The notes under the pieces were generated by a model. That model worked only from the letters and a program-made list of their open reading frames with translations, did not search any database and was not told where the DNA came from. The position numbers and the translations under genes were made by a program. A stretch of 35,910 bases of DNA from an uncultured Prevotella sp. (GTDB lineage: Bacteria > Bacteroidota > Bacteroidia > Bacteroidales > Bacteroidaceae). The stretch lies in NCBI GenBank assembly GCA_900319715.1, contig ONPM01000045.1:1-35910 (forward strand), read 5' to 3'. Every line of letters starts with the position of its first letter. The first letter of the stretch is position 1. Of this stretch, positions 7,456 through 16,764 are shown piece by piece.

Positions 7456-10137
7456 TTATTTCACGATGGTCTTTTTGCCGTTGATGATATAAATACCCTT
7501 ACCAGGTTTCTTGACTCTTACACCCTGGAGGTTGTAAATGATATCGTTGTCTGCATTCCTCTTGACTGTCTGAATGCCGGTCGTTCCTGCAACATGGGCT
7601 TTTGGACCGAATCCTCCCATCGCATTGGCAGAACGGATAGACAACCGATCAAGATCGGGATTGACTTCAACGTTGTATGATGTTTCATTCGTCATTGTGA
7701 GGAATGTATTGTTCATAAACAAAGCGTATATTGTTGCTCCGTCTACAGCAGTCCATGTGATGACGCCATTGTCGTATCGCGCATCTTCTGGCGCTGCTAT
7801 CTGTGCTGTGAACTTAGCGGGATCCCATTTCTTTTCAACATTGTCCGAGAACATTTTTTCATATGTGAAGGCGGAAGCCATACTGGCATTAAGGATGGTC
7901 TGGAAACTAGATTTGACCTTGATGGTATTCGTTTCAGGTGTTATGTCTACACCGTTGATATCCATCGTGTTGTATTCGCCAAACACTTCCGGATCAGTGT
8001 TCGTTCTACCTTCTTCTGTCCAGCGGGTGTCTACAAGAGTATTCTCGGCGTTATCGTCGAGTTGGGTGTTCAAATAGACGGCGATAGGCTGGTTGCTCCA
8101 TGTACGTCCAAAACTCCACGCACCTTTACCTTCGGAGAGGTCTACTACTTTACAGTTGTCAAATACATAACCGAACTGTGTCAGAGTGCGAGGTGCGACA
8201 ATCATGCGGGTGCCGCCTCCATTAGTGAAGCGTGGCTCCAAAGAGAGAGTAGAGTTGAAAATACGTATGTCTCCACCACCGCAGATGAAGTCTGTGGTAC
8301 CATGGAAATCGCATTCGTCCCAATATGACTGTAACCTGTTGTTCATGCTGTAATATGTACCTTCGTAAGACAGCATCCTGACATTCTTTCCGATGGTATA
8401 GTTGCCTAAGTCATTAAACGATGCTGCAGCACCTTGTGAATCAGATTCGTAATACTCAAACGCATTCTTCAGAGTCAGATCTTGTAGATAGAGATTGGTC
8501 GAGGTATTCTTTAATAAGTCAGCAGTGCCTAACCCTTCATTATCATAATTTGGGGCGGTGACAATGATGGTACTGTCTGGAGACTCGCCAATAATGGAAA
8601 TATTGTGTCCACTGATTGTTGTTTCCACAGTATCCCCAAGGTCATATGTTCCTTTTGGCAGGAAAATATAAAGGCGCTCGGTATTCTTGGTAGAATTGAG
8701 CGTGTTGGCTAAGTCGACAACTTCTAAAAAACTCTTGGCATCACCAGGGCTGACAATAAACCAATTACCTATATTGGTGTAGTTTGTTTCAGCCGTGTTA
8801 ATAATCCTGATACCATGAATCTTTACTTCGGTAGACGTCTTAATAAACAGTGATATGGTCCCCCCTTCACCATTATACATATAGTTGACGATATCTCCAT
8901 CATCTTTAACATCTGTTTTGAGGATGGATAGCGTATCGCCCGCTTCGGATTTGATGAGGATAGTATCGTTGTCGTTTTCCTGACATAACTTGATGCTTAT
9001 AGTGGCTTTTGGCCCCACGAGTAAGTCAATCTGGTTCCCGTCTTTAAAAGCCCATCCATGTACATCGTCGAACCAATGAAACCCATCACCTTTAGGATTA
9101 AATGCCTCATGGTTGGCTGGGTCAAAATAGATGTCGGTCAGGTTAAAATCATAAATGGCTGATGTGCTGGCTTCTTCTATGGCTGTCGTAATGGCGTAGA
9201 GACTGATATTTGTGTTGACAGTTTCGCCAATGGTGTATCTTAATCCACCGTCTGGTTCATGATACCATCCGCGCATTTTATAACCTTCTTCCACTGTGAC
9301 AGCATCGAAGTTGACATCAAAATGGTCGATAATCGCACCTAACTCACGGCGTGACTCACCTAACACAGTGATACCGTCGCTGTCATAATAGGTCAGTTTA
9401 GCACTGGGCTTCTGTTTAATGTTCAATTTATATTGTACTGTCTGCATGTCTTCGGAACTCATGGTAATGATGACTGTACATTTTGTGTCGTCACCATCAT
9501 AGGTGATAGACTCTATCGCTCCCGTCTTAGCAATAGCAGTGACAGGGTTGCTGGCGCTGACCATTACATCGTCAAAGTCGATTACTAATTCTGCTTCATA
9601 AGTTTGGCCGAATAGTGTCTCAACTGCGTATTTCGTACCATTGATGGTCAGAGCATCGAGAGCGGGTGGATCTAAAGGTTTTGGCTTCTCTTTCTGAACT
9701 GCGCTGATGCTTAACAGGCTCCCACCATTATTGACAATCATCACATAGCCGTTATTTACGTCAGTTTCTGTTGGCGAATAATTCGTATTAGCCTCGACAG
9801 CAGCCATGTCTCCAATAGTATAGGCGAAATCCTCTCCGCCATTGACAGTAACGATATCGAGATTGCTCTCGACCTGAACCTTAAAAGTCACACCGTCATC
9901 CGTTTTAATTCCGCTTTGGGCAGCCTCAATCTTATTCCCGTTAGCCTCGATAATAAAATCAATACCATTGATCTTAATCGTGTCTGACTCGGTACTTTCA
10001 GATGCTGCGATTAATTGCGAAATGGTTTCTTCGTCTTGGAAATTCCAGGTAGCAGTCACATCCTGGGCCTTGACGAAACCTGTGAGCAGGCATAACAGCC
10101 ACAAACAAACAGTTCTTTGTAATGATAGTTTTAACAT
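7456..10137 (-). CDS. Modular secreted pectin methylesterase (CE8)
   Basis: An 893-residue secreted pectinesterase that removes methyl groups from homogalacturonan so that lyases and hydrolases can act. A signal peptide ends around VKAQ (residue 25). Residues 26 to about 450 hold beta-rich accessory modules without a name I can give, including two stretches with a similar start (TATWNFQ near 30, SAIYDFN near 325). The catalytic domain is about 460-760: QGAAASF (about 568), CDFHGTTDFICGGGD with the catalytic Asp near 615, and FGRTWSNQP with the catalytic Arg near 679, corresponding to the classic DFIFG and LGRPW motifs. The protein ends in a Prevotella-type tail (IIYNLQGVRV ... IINGKKTIVK). 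Last gene of the operon, 26 bases after the pectate lyase gene. Confidence 0.88.
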   Translation of the reverse strand: MLKLSLQRTVCLWLLCLLTGFVKAQDVTATWNFQDEETISQLIAASESTESDTIKINGIDFIIEANGNKIEAAQSGIKTDDGVTFKVQVESNLDIVTVNGGEDFAYTIGDMAAVEANTNYSPTETDVNNGYVMIVNNGGSLLSISAVQKEKPKPLDPPALDALTINGTKYAVETLFGQTYEAELVIDFDDVMVSASNPVTAIAKTGAIESITYDGDDTKCTVIITMSSEDMQTVQYKLNIKQKPSAKLTYYDSDGITVLGESRRELGAIIDHFDVNFDAVTVEEGYKMRGWYHEPDGGLRYTIGETVNTNISLYAITTAIEEASTSAIYDFNLTDIYFDPANHEAFNPKGDGFHWFDDVHGWAFKDGNQIDLLVGPKATISIKLCQENDNDTILIKSEAGDTLSILKTDVKDDGDIVNYMYNGEGGTISLFIKTSTEVKIHGIRIINTAETNYTNIGNWFIVSPGDAKSFLEVVDLANTLNSTKNTERLYIFLPKGTYDLGDTVETTISGHNISIIGESPDSTIIVTAPNYDNEGLGTADLLKNTSTNLYLQDLTLKNAFEYYESDSQGAAASFNDLGNYTIGKNVRMLSYEGTYYSMNNRLQSYWDECDFHGTTDFICGGGDIRIFNSTLSLEPRFTNGGGTRMIVAPRTLTQFGYVFDNCKVVDLSEGKGAWSFGRTWSNQPIAVYLNTQLDDNAENTLVDTRWTEEGRTNTDPEVFGEYNTMDINGVDITPETNTIKVKSSFQTILNASMASAFTYEKMFSDNVEKKWDPAKFTAQIAAPEDARYDNGVITWTAVDGATIYALFMNNTFLTMTNETSYNVEVNPDLDRLSIRSANAMGGFGPKAHVAGTTGIQTVKRNADNDIIYNLQGVRVKKPGKGIYIINGKKTIVK

Positions 10138-10163
10138 GTTTTCTTAGAATTTATGTGATTATG

Positions 10164-11843
10164 TTATTTAATTCTTGGATAATATTCATCTACCCGACTA
10201 TCTGCATTATCATTTTCAGCCTTCATGATTTCCTCCACAAGGCTGTTGCAATATACCTCCACGTTGGTATAGAAACCATGTTTGTCAAGTGTATATTCTG
10301 CAGCATCGTTGGATAGGGGATCAAGACCGTTGGCCGTTTCCCATGTATCGGGCATACCGTCGCTGTCGGTATCGAAATTGTCAGGACGGCCATTGCTCTC
10401 TAGCGTGTATTCACCCTGATCTTTCACAAAGTCGATGATACCAGGGCGGTGGGCGATGGCTTTACCGTCACCGGTTTTCTCTGCAGAGCCTGTATAGGTA
10501 GTCGTGCCGTCTGCAGCCTCTTTCATGTAACGAGCATCGACATCGTCACGATAGAGTGAGGCACCTGCATAGGTTAAGACTTGTTGGTAAGCATTTTGGG
10601 CAGAGTGGGTGGTCACCTTACCAGTCTCTACTTCATTGTCGAGTTTGATAATTACGCAGTCTTCATCCTTGGAGTTCTTGCGGTATTTTATACTTTCGCC
10701 GTACATGTGCTTGGTGTCAGGGATATAGTGTTCACCATCGATGATGGATGTGCCTGCATCATAGATAACGCCCTGCCAATCATAGTTTTCTGCCTTGTTG
10801 CCAGCAGCAGTCACATAGTTCCCGTTGATATAATACCGAGAACAATACCCCATGAAGTCTGAACCAGACGCATTACTGGATGTCGCCACGGAAATCTGTG
10901 TGACACGAGTCTTGTTGTTTGTAGCAGGACCGGCCTTGTAGTAGTTGTTTACAATATTGATGTTACCGCCACCAGTACCGCCATAACAGCCATTTCCTCC
11001 GCCCCAGTTGTACATCACACAGTTACGGAAGTCTACAATCTCAGCCTGAATACTATTGGCATATTTCTCTGTGTCGTACTTGTCCCAGTTGTAGCGTGCA
11101 CCACAGAAACGGGGCACACGGTTCTGCATGTGACAGAGGAAATTGTGGTGGAAGGATGCACCCTTACCGCCCCAGATTCCACCATAACTGTGTTCGCCCT
11201 TGCTATGTCCTGGATTGGCAAGGGCCTCACCGAGCGTACACCACTGCATGGTGAAGTGCTGGTTGTCGTAGAACGAGGCAATCTCGTCGATGCTCCAACT
11301 GAAGGAACAGTGGTCTAGCACGATACCGTCTTTCTGTCGCTGCCAAGTGGCGTCAGCGCCATCGTTTACATCTTTTTCCTCGCCACGACGGATACGGAGG
11401 AAGCGGATGATGTTGTTGTCGCTTGGCCTGACTGTCCGGTATCTCACTGTAATACCTGGGGCAGGAGCCGTCTGCCCCTCTATTGTGGTATTAGCACCGA
11501 TGACCAGGTCAGACTCCAGTGCGATGATACCGGAGATGTCGAAGACCACTATCTTCTTATTGCTTCCATTGACAGCAGCCCGCAACGAGCCCTCACCTTT
11601 GTCATTGAGGTTGGTGACATGACGCACTTCTCCGCCACGGCCACCAGTGACATAACGTCCATGTCCTTCGGCTCCAGGGAAGGCCGGGGCGATGATCTCA
11701 GTTATCTCTTCTTCCGGTTCCGGTGTTGGCGTCGGATCAGGATCGATGATGGCAACAGGGTTGTCGACACTGCTGCAAGCAGAGAATGGTATCGGGCAGA
11801 TAGCGATCAGCATCGCCCAAAGGAAATTACTCTTCTTTCTCAT
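10164..11843 (-). CDS. Lipoprotein pectate lyase (PL1 family)
   Basis: A 559-residue lyase that cleaves polygalacturonate by beta-elimination, leaving unsaturated ends. The signal peptide ends FSAC (Cys23), so it is lipid-anchored, probably at the surface. A linker rich in Pro and Glu follows. The parallel beta-helix domain starts at APAFPGAEGHGRYVTGGRGG (about 52), with VFDISGII, then DGIVLDHCSFSWSIDE near 170-185 (the calcium-binding region of bacterial PL1) and HMQNRVPRFCG near 240 with the catalytic RxPR-type arginine. Near 495 is DTDSDGMPDTWE, a calcium-binding thrombospondin-type-3-like motif common in Bacteroidetes pectate lyases. The gene lies 21 bases downstream of the GH28 fusion. 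Its unsaturated products suit the GH105 domain encoded just upstream. Confidence 0.92.
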   Translation of the reverse strand: MRKKSNFLWAMLIAICPIPFSACSSVDNPVAIIDPDPTPTPEPEEEITEIIAPAFPGAEGHGRYVTGGRGGEVRHVTNLNDKGEGSLRAAVNGSNKKIVVFDISGIIALESDLVIGANTTIEGQTAPAPGITVRYRTVRPSDNNIIRFLRIRRGEEKDVNDGADATWQRQKDGIVLDHCSFSWSIDEIASFYDNQHFTMQWCTLGEALANPGHSKGEHSYGGIWGGKGASFHHNFLCHMQNRVPRFCGARYNWDKYDTEKYANSIQAEIVDFRNCVMYNWGGGNGCYGGTGGGNINIVNNYYKAGPATNNKTRVTQISVATSSNASGSDFMGYCSRYYINGNYVTAAGNKAENYDWQGVIYDAGTSIIDGEHYIPDTKHMYGESIKYRKNSKDEDCVIIKLDNEVETGKVTTHSAQNAYQQVLTYAGASLYRDDVDARYMKEAADGTTTYTGSAEKTGDGKAIAHRPGIIDFVKDQGEYTLESNGRPDNFDTDSDGMPDTWETANGLDPLSNDAAEYTLDKHGFYTNVEVYCNSLVEEIMKAENDNADSRVDEYYPRIK

Positions 11844-11864
11844 TTGTCTATTGTTTATTGTCTT

Positions 11865-14800
11865 TTATTGCATTCTTTGAAGTCCTTCCCAGCGTACATC
11901 CCATTGCCCGTCTTTCGGGAAACCGGGATTGAGCGGTTCCTGACAGCCATCCCAGCCTGCACACATCATGGCGACGGCAGAAAGCAGAGCCCCATTGCCG
12001 GGGAGATAGCAGCGCAGACGATCTGCGGTCTGGAAGTTATGGCCGTTCTTAAGATAGGTGTTCTTCTGGGTGTCGATGAGAAGGGCATTAAGGGCGGTCT
12101 CCGGCTCTCCGAGACGTGCGGCAGCCATGGCTATCATACCGTAGTCCCAGCCCCAGGTACTCTGCCAGTTCCAGTTCTGAATCACCCAGTTGAGGGCTTG
12201 TTTCATCTTCTCTTTATTATATAATAAGGTGTAAGGCATTTTTCCGCTTGGTAGCATGCCACAGGCTCCGAGGACTGCAGGATGGTCACTGCGACTTTTC
12301 TCGGCAAATGTCTCTGTGGAGGCAGTGGGCATCGGCATACCAGCGGTATAGATGCCGTTCTGTTCGGGGAGGGGAGAAAGGTTGCTGAGGATGTGATCCC
12401 ACTGGGCATGACGCTCCTGGCCATGTCGTTCGCGCCATAGATTGGCGATGCTGAGGCCATATTGCCAAAATGCCAGTTCGAAGGGGTGATTATAACTGAA
12501 GTCCTTTGACATGCTCTCCTGCATGGCGGTGGATCCCTTGAGATTGTAACGACCCGTATTCTTGTCGTAACGGGCGAAATCGGCCATGAACGTTGCTGTT
12601 GATTCAACCATCTCTCCGTATCTCTGAAGTGTCTCGACAGAGGGATTGGCACGATACATCTCTTCGGCAAAGTAGATGTAATGCGGCTGTTGCCAGATAA
12701 GGAAAGAGCCGATATTCGAGGGAGCCTCGCCAGCCCAAGGGTCGGTCATCTTCATCCAACGCACGCCCTTGAATCCTTGTCGCTCTGCTATCTGACGGGC
12801 CACGGGGTAGGCTGTCTCGTTATACCACTTGAGCATCTGCTCTAACACCTCAGGCCGATTCCATAGAACGAAGTCAACGGCATGCCACCACGTCATCTCA
12901 AGATGCGGACGGCCGAACCAGGAATTATAGGTAAGGCCTGTCTCCTGTGGGGGAATGCTGTTGGCGCAGTTGACCTGTGTGAGGTATTGGGAAAGCACGA
13001 CGCGACGCTCCAGTTCCTGGGCTCGTGGGTCTTTACACTGTGAGAAGTCTGTGAAGGCCCCTTTTCCCCACCACTGATGCCAGTGGCGTTGGGTGGCCTT
13101 GTGATATTGATCGTATTCGAAAGATGAGTATGGGGCCTGAGGACTCTCTGGGAAATACTCGGCAGAGAAGGTCAGCACGTTATCTGCTGTGCTGAGTTCG
13201 AAGTGATGACGGTCGCATTCTTGAAGATTTGCTTGGCCTTCCCATTGCAACAATACAAAGTATTTGGTGCTGTCAAGTATTCGCTCGATGATGGCCGAAT
13301 GCTCGTCTTGGGCGATGATGACTGACTGATGTCTCTCAGGCTTTCTCCAGTCATTGGCGTCGTCTGAGTGCTTTCCTGTAGGATATGAAAACCGAAGGGA
13401 CACTGTTGCCCTACGGTCTCTGAATAGATTACTTTGGATTCTGGCATAGAGCGCATCCTTCGAAGGATGAACCCCCGTCGTGACATCTACCGCTACGCCG
13501 TCGGCTTTGAAAGAGGAATTAATCTCGCCATCCCAGAGATGGAGAGATTGTTTAGGGCCAGTTAGGGAAGATAGGGGGAGTAGGGTGCCGTTGGCATCCT
13601 TGAGATCGAGGCCTATGGTGCCAAGGTTCAGACGGTGGGGATTCGCACGAAAATACTCCGTGGCCTGCTGGTTGCGACCGCCTTGTTTGTATTCTACGGC
13701 GTACACCTCGGGGTGGCCGTGACCCAGATTGAAACTCTTCTCGCTTTCGGCAGGTGTCAGGCCGTTGGTGTTTTCGAACTTATGCCATCCCCAATCGGAC
13801 ATGGCTGTCAGGGGCACACCTGCCCCGTATTCAAAAGGGAACGACTGCAGTCCTGTGATGTCGACGGTTGTGGCGAAGTGGCCGTTGCCGACAGTCAGTG
13901 AAGCGAGGGGATCGGCCTCGGTGATGACAGGATTGTTACGAGTGACGACGGCTTGCCTGTCGATGGCAGCCGTCGTATTCTCTGTGTCGTAGCCTAATGC
14001 CTCCATTTCGAGCGAAGCCCAGATGAACGGGCCGACACCTTTGGCGTCATTGTCTCGGATCGGTTCGGAGAGATAATAGTCATAACCTCCGTCGCGCCTT
14101 CTGTTCTCGTTGACGCTGCCTTTGGGATTCACCTTCTTCATGGCAGCGATAACTTCTGGTGTTGCAGCCGGGCCAAGGCCTGCAACTGCACAACAGTTGG
14201 TGAGTGAGATAGTCTTATCGGCATTTACACGGATAAAGTTGTTGATGATGCCTTTGTATGCCTTTATGCCGGCATCGCGGTATTTAGCACCTACATAACC
14301 TTTTCGGTAAGCCTTCAACAGAGCGTAAGTAAACATCGCAGAACAGGTAGATTCAAGATAATTGCCTTCACGGCCAGGACTATCCATTACCTGATACCAT
14401 ACTCCTGTCTCCTTGTCCTGCCATTTGAGGATTGCGTCGAAATCTTTCACCAAGAGTTCGATGACTTCAGAACGGCGGCCATAGTCCTCTGGCAGTGCAT
14501 CGAGCACTTCGATGAGTGCCATCGTGTACCATCCCTGAGCACGACCCCAACAGTGCTGTGAGAGACCAGTTTCCTTATCAGCCCAGAATGCGTTACGTGT
14601 TTCGTCATAGGCATGACGATTCAGATTGGTGTTCGGGTCGAGTGTCCGCTGATAGGTAATCTTCAGTTGGTTTACGGCATCGTCGTAGATTCTGGTGATG
14701 GCACCCTTTTTGGCATCTTTAGCCGAAGTGGTAATAGGAACCGTAAGAACTCGATAGGGCAACCCCATGAAGATACCGTCTAACCATACTTGATAGGCAT

Positions 14801-16649
14801 AGATGGCCTTATGCCAGAATACCTTGTCGGCAATAGTGCGCGGCTGGTTCTCCAACTGCTTCATCATCGTCTTCATAGCCATTAGATTCTTGGCCTCAGG
14901 CCACTTCTGATACATACGAGTCACGAAATGGCCTGTGCGGATATTGTCGAGGTTATAATCCAGGATGTCATAGCCACGGATGTCACCCATGGCATTGATC
15001 ATCGTGTCGGTATACTCCTGGCAGTACTGACGGATGTCCTCACCCCCATATCTAAAATAGGTGTCGAGCATTCCTTCCAGTTCAATGCCCATCACATAAC
15101 TCCATTTGGGTTTTGTAGAGAAGTCAAGAAGATAACTCTTCGGAACACGCTTCATCTCCGAGTAGGTGAGCCACTCGCTATAGTGCTTGTATGGCATCTC
15201 CTGTAATACCAAACTGCCGTTTAGGAAGAGATTCTCGAAAGTGATGTTGCGAGTCTTGCCCGAAGAAAAGTTGCCTGACTTTACACCATTGAACTTGCAA
15301 TTCTTCACCTTTACATCATAAACGTAGGTGTCCTCATCCAGTCCAATGATTTGTACACCATACTTCGAATTCTCGCTGGTGACGTTCTCCATATAGACAT
15401 TGCGCACAGTAGGGTAGTTGCCACGACAGCACACCTCATTATGCTCGTAGTCGAGGTTGATCTTCAGTACGCTCTCTTTGCAAACACCTACCTTGATATC
15501 CTTCATGTTGATGTTCTCGATGATACCCCCACGACAGGAGTTTGTCTTGATACGTAGTACACGTTCCAGTTCGGGAGAATCCATTACGCAGTCGTGAGCA
15601 AACACATTCTGGCAGCCGCCTGATATCTCTGAGCCGATGACTACGCCGCCATGTCCGTTCTTCATCTCGCAGTTGCGGATGATGATGTTTTTCGACGGCA
15701 TGTTGCGCTCACGACCGTCACGGTTTCTTCCGCTCTTGATGGCGATACAGTCATCACCGGTATTAAAGAAACAATCTTCTATAAGCACGCGGTCACAGCA
15801 TTCGGGGTCGCAGCCGTCACCATTGGGACCGTCGTTAATCATCTTTACCCTACGGACGGTGATATCGGTAGAGTGCAGGGGATGAATCACCCAGAATGGC
15901 GAACGCAGCAGCGTGACATCCTCCAACAGAATACCTTCGCACTTATTAAAACTGACAAGTTGAGGGCGCAAACCGTCTTTCGGACCGAATACTCGCTCGG
16001 GCGAACGTTCACCTTTCTCATTATACATAGGGATTCCGTCCTCACCGTTCTTCAGTAGACGGGGGCGAGCCTCCTTGCGCTGACTGATCATACCCTCCTT
16101 CCAACCAAAACGGGGATTGCCATTCCAGGGCCACCAGGTTTCATTGGAGCCTCCGCCGTCGATGGTACCCTTTCCTGTAATGGCGATGTCCTTTGCCTTG
16201 AAGGCATAGACACAGGGTGAGAGATTGAAACACTCCAGTCCCTCCCATGAGGTTTCCACGATGGGATATAGGTCTGGCTCAAAAACAAACTCCAGTACTG
16301 CGTTCTCTTGCACTTCGAGGTTGACGCCGCTTTTAAGTGTAATGGCTCCTGTGAGGAACTTGCAACCCGCAGGCACTACCACGCGACCACCACCTCTTTT
16401 TGAACACTGATCGATAGCCTTCTGGATGGCCTTCTGGTTCTTGATGGCTTTCTCTTTGGCCGGCAGTTTAGAACTGGCCTGATTGTCGGGCGTTGCTCCA
16501 AACTTGGTGATTATGTACACTTTGTCCGCGAACTGTGGTTCTCGGATGCTCTTCTCGATCTGCTTGTACATCGCCTCGTCCCAGCCTTGAGCGGTTGCCA
16601 AAGTGGAGAATAACAGACAAAGTACGAGCCAAAGGGATTTTTTCTTCAT
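11865..16649 (-). CDS. Three-domain pectinase: GH28 + GH105 + six-hairpin glycosidase-like domain
   Basis: A 1594-residue exported protein with signal peptide (ends TLATAQ, residue 21). Residues about 45-500 are a GH28 polygalacturonase-type beta-helix: NGDGCD near 277, GDDCIAIKSG near 297, GHGG near 333 and RIK near 366 carry the expected catalytic Asp, His, Arg and Lys residues. Residues about 530-890 are a GH105 unsaturated galacturonyl/rhamnogalacturonyl hydrolase: WLDGIFMGLPY near 625 and WGRAQGWY near 704. Residues about 905-1594 form an all-alpha (alpha/alpha)6 domain with LTVGNGHFATT, YNSWFGRPHLEMTWWHAVDF (near 1247) and a C-terminal Trp-rich region. It resembles the GH65/GH95-like superfamily, but I cannot assign the family. 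First gene of the pectinase operon. The fusion would combine trimming of galacturonide ends, removal of unsaturated ends and possibly removal of a side-chain sugar. Confidence 0.9.
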   Translation of the reverse strand: MKKKSLWLVLCLLFSTLATAQGWDEAMYKQIEKSIREPQFADKVYIITKFGATPDNQASSKLPAKEKAIKNQKAIQKAIDQCSKRGGGRVVVPAGCKFLTGAITLKSGVNLEVQENAVLEFVFEPDLYPIVETSWEGLECFNLSPCVYAFKAKDIAITGKGTIDGGGSNETWWPWNGNPRFGWKEGMISQRKEARPRLLKNGEDGIPMYNEKGERSPERVFGPKDGLRPQLVSFNKCEGILLEDVTLLRSPFWVIHPLHSTDITVRRVKMINDGPNGDGCDPECCDRVLIEDCFFNTGDDCIAIKSGRNRDGRERNMPSKNIIIRNCEMKNGHGGVVIGSEISGGCQNVFAHDCVMDSPELERVLRIKTNSCRGGIIENINMKDIKVGVCKESVLKINLDYEHNEVCCRGNYPTVRNVYMENVTSENSKYGVQIIGLDEDTYVYDVKVKNCKFNGVKSGNFSSGKTRNITFENLFLNGSLVLQEMPYKHYSEWLTYSEMKRVPKSYLLDFSTKPKWSYVMGIELEGMLDTYFRYGGEDIRQYCQEYTDTMINAMGDIRGYDILDYNLDNIRTGHFVTRMYQKWPEAKNLMAMKTMMKQLENQPRTIADKVFWHKAIYAYQVWLDGIFMGLPYRVLTVPITTSAKDAKKGAITRIYDDAVNQLKITYQRTLDPNTNLNRHAYDETRNAFWADKETGLSQHCWGRAQGWYTMALIEVLDALPEDYGRRSEVIELLVKDFDAILKWQDKETGVWYQVMDSPGREGNYLESTCSAMFTYALLKAYRKGYVGAKYRDAGIKAYKGIINNFIRVNADKTISLTNCCAVAGLGPAATPEVIAAMKKVNPKGSVNENRRRDGGYDYYLSEPIRDNDAKGVGPFIWASLEMEALGYDTENTTAAIDRQAVVTRNNPVITEADPLASLTVGNGHFATTVDITGLQSFPFEYGAGVPLTAMSDWGWHKFENTNGLTPAESEKSFNLGHGHPEVYAVEYKQGGRNQQATEYFRANPHRLNLGTIGLDLKDANGTLLPLSSLTGPKQSLHLWDGEINSSFKADGVAVDVTTGVHPSKDALYARIQSNLFRDRRATVSLRFSYPTGKHSDDANDWRKPERHQSVIIAQDEHSAIIERILDSTKYFVLLQWEGQANLQECDRHHFELSTADNVLTFSAEYFPESPQAPYSSFEYDQYHKATQRHWHQWWGKGAFTDFSQCKDPRAQELERRVVLSQYLTQVNCANSIPPQETGLTYNSWFGRPHLEMTWWHAVDFVLWNRPEVLEQMLKWYNETAYPVARQIAERQGFKGVRWMKMTDPWAGEAPSNIGSFLIWQQPHYIYFAEEMYRANPSVETLQRYGEMVESTATFMADFARYDKNTGRYNLKGSTAMQESMSKDFSYNHPFELAFWQYGLSIANLWRERHGQERHAQWDHILSNLSPLPEQNGIYTAGMPMPTASTETFAEKSRSDHPAVLGACGMLPSGKMPYTLLYNKEKMKQALNWVIQNWNWQSTWGWDYGMIAMAAARLGEPETALNALLIDTQKNTYLKNGHNFQTADRLRCYLPGNGALLSAVAMMCAGWDGCQEPLNPGFPKDGQWDVRWEGLQRMQ

Positions 16650-16688
16650 TTTGTTATGCTTTTAGTTCGTAGTCTCACTTTTTGCGCA

Positions 16689-16696
16689 CAAAGTTA
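16689..16696 (-). promoter_or_regulatory. -7 box of the pectinase operon promoter
   Basis: The minus strand reads TAACTTTG (TAnnTTTG), predicting transcription from about 16683 and a leader of about 33 bases to the ATG at 16649. The -33 position holds only a degenerate GTTC, consistent with activator dependence. Confidence 0.65.
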
Positions 16697-16735
16697 CGTA
16701 AAATTTGCGAAACTACGAACTAAATCGTTGGAAAA

Positions 16736-16751
16736 ATAACGTAAACGTTAT
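16736..16751. promoter_or_regulatory. Candidate activator site, copy 2 (palindrome around ACGTAAACGT)
   Basis: ATAACGTAAACGTTAT has perfect 7-base inverted arms around AA. The core ACGTAAACGT (16739-16748) is identical to the site upstream of susC and sits at the same distance from the -7 box within one base. It lies between the end of the kinase gene and the GH28 fusion. Confidence 0.55.
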
Positions 16752-16764
16752 CTTTAATCGTTAT

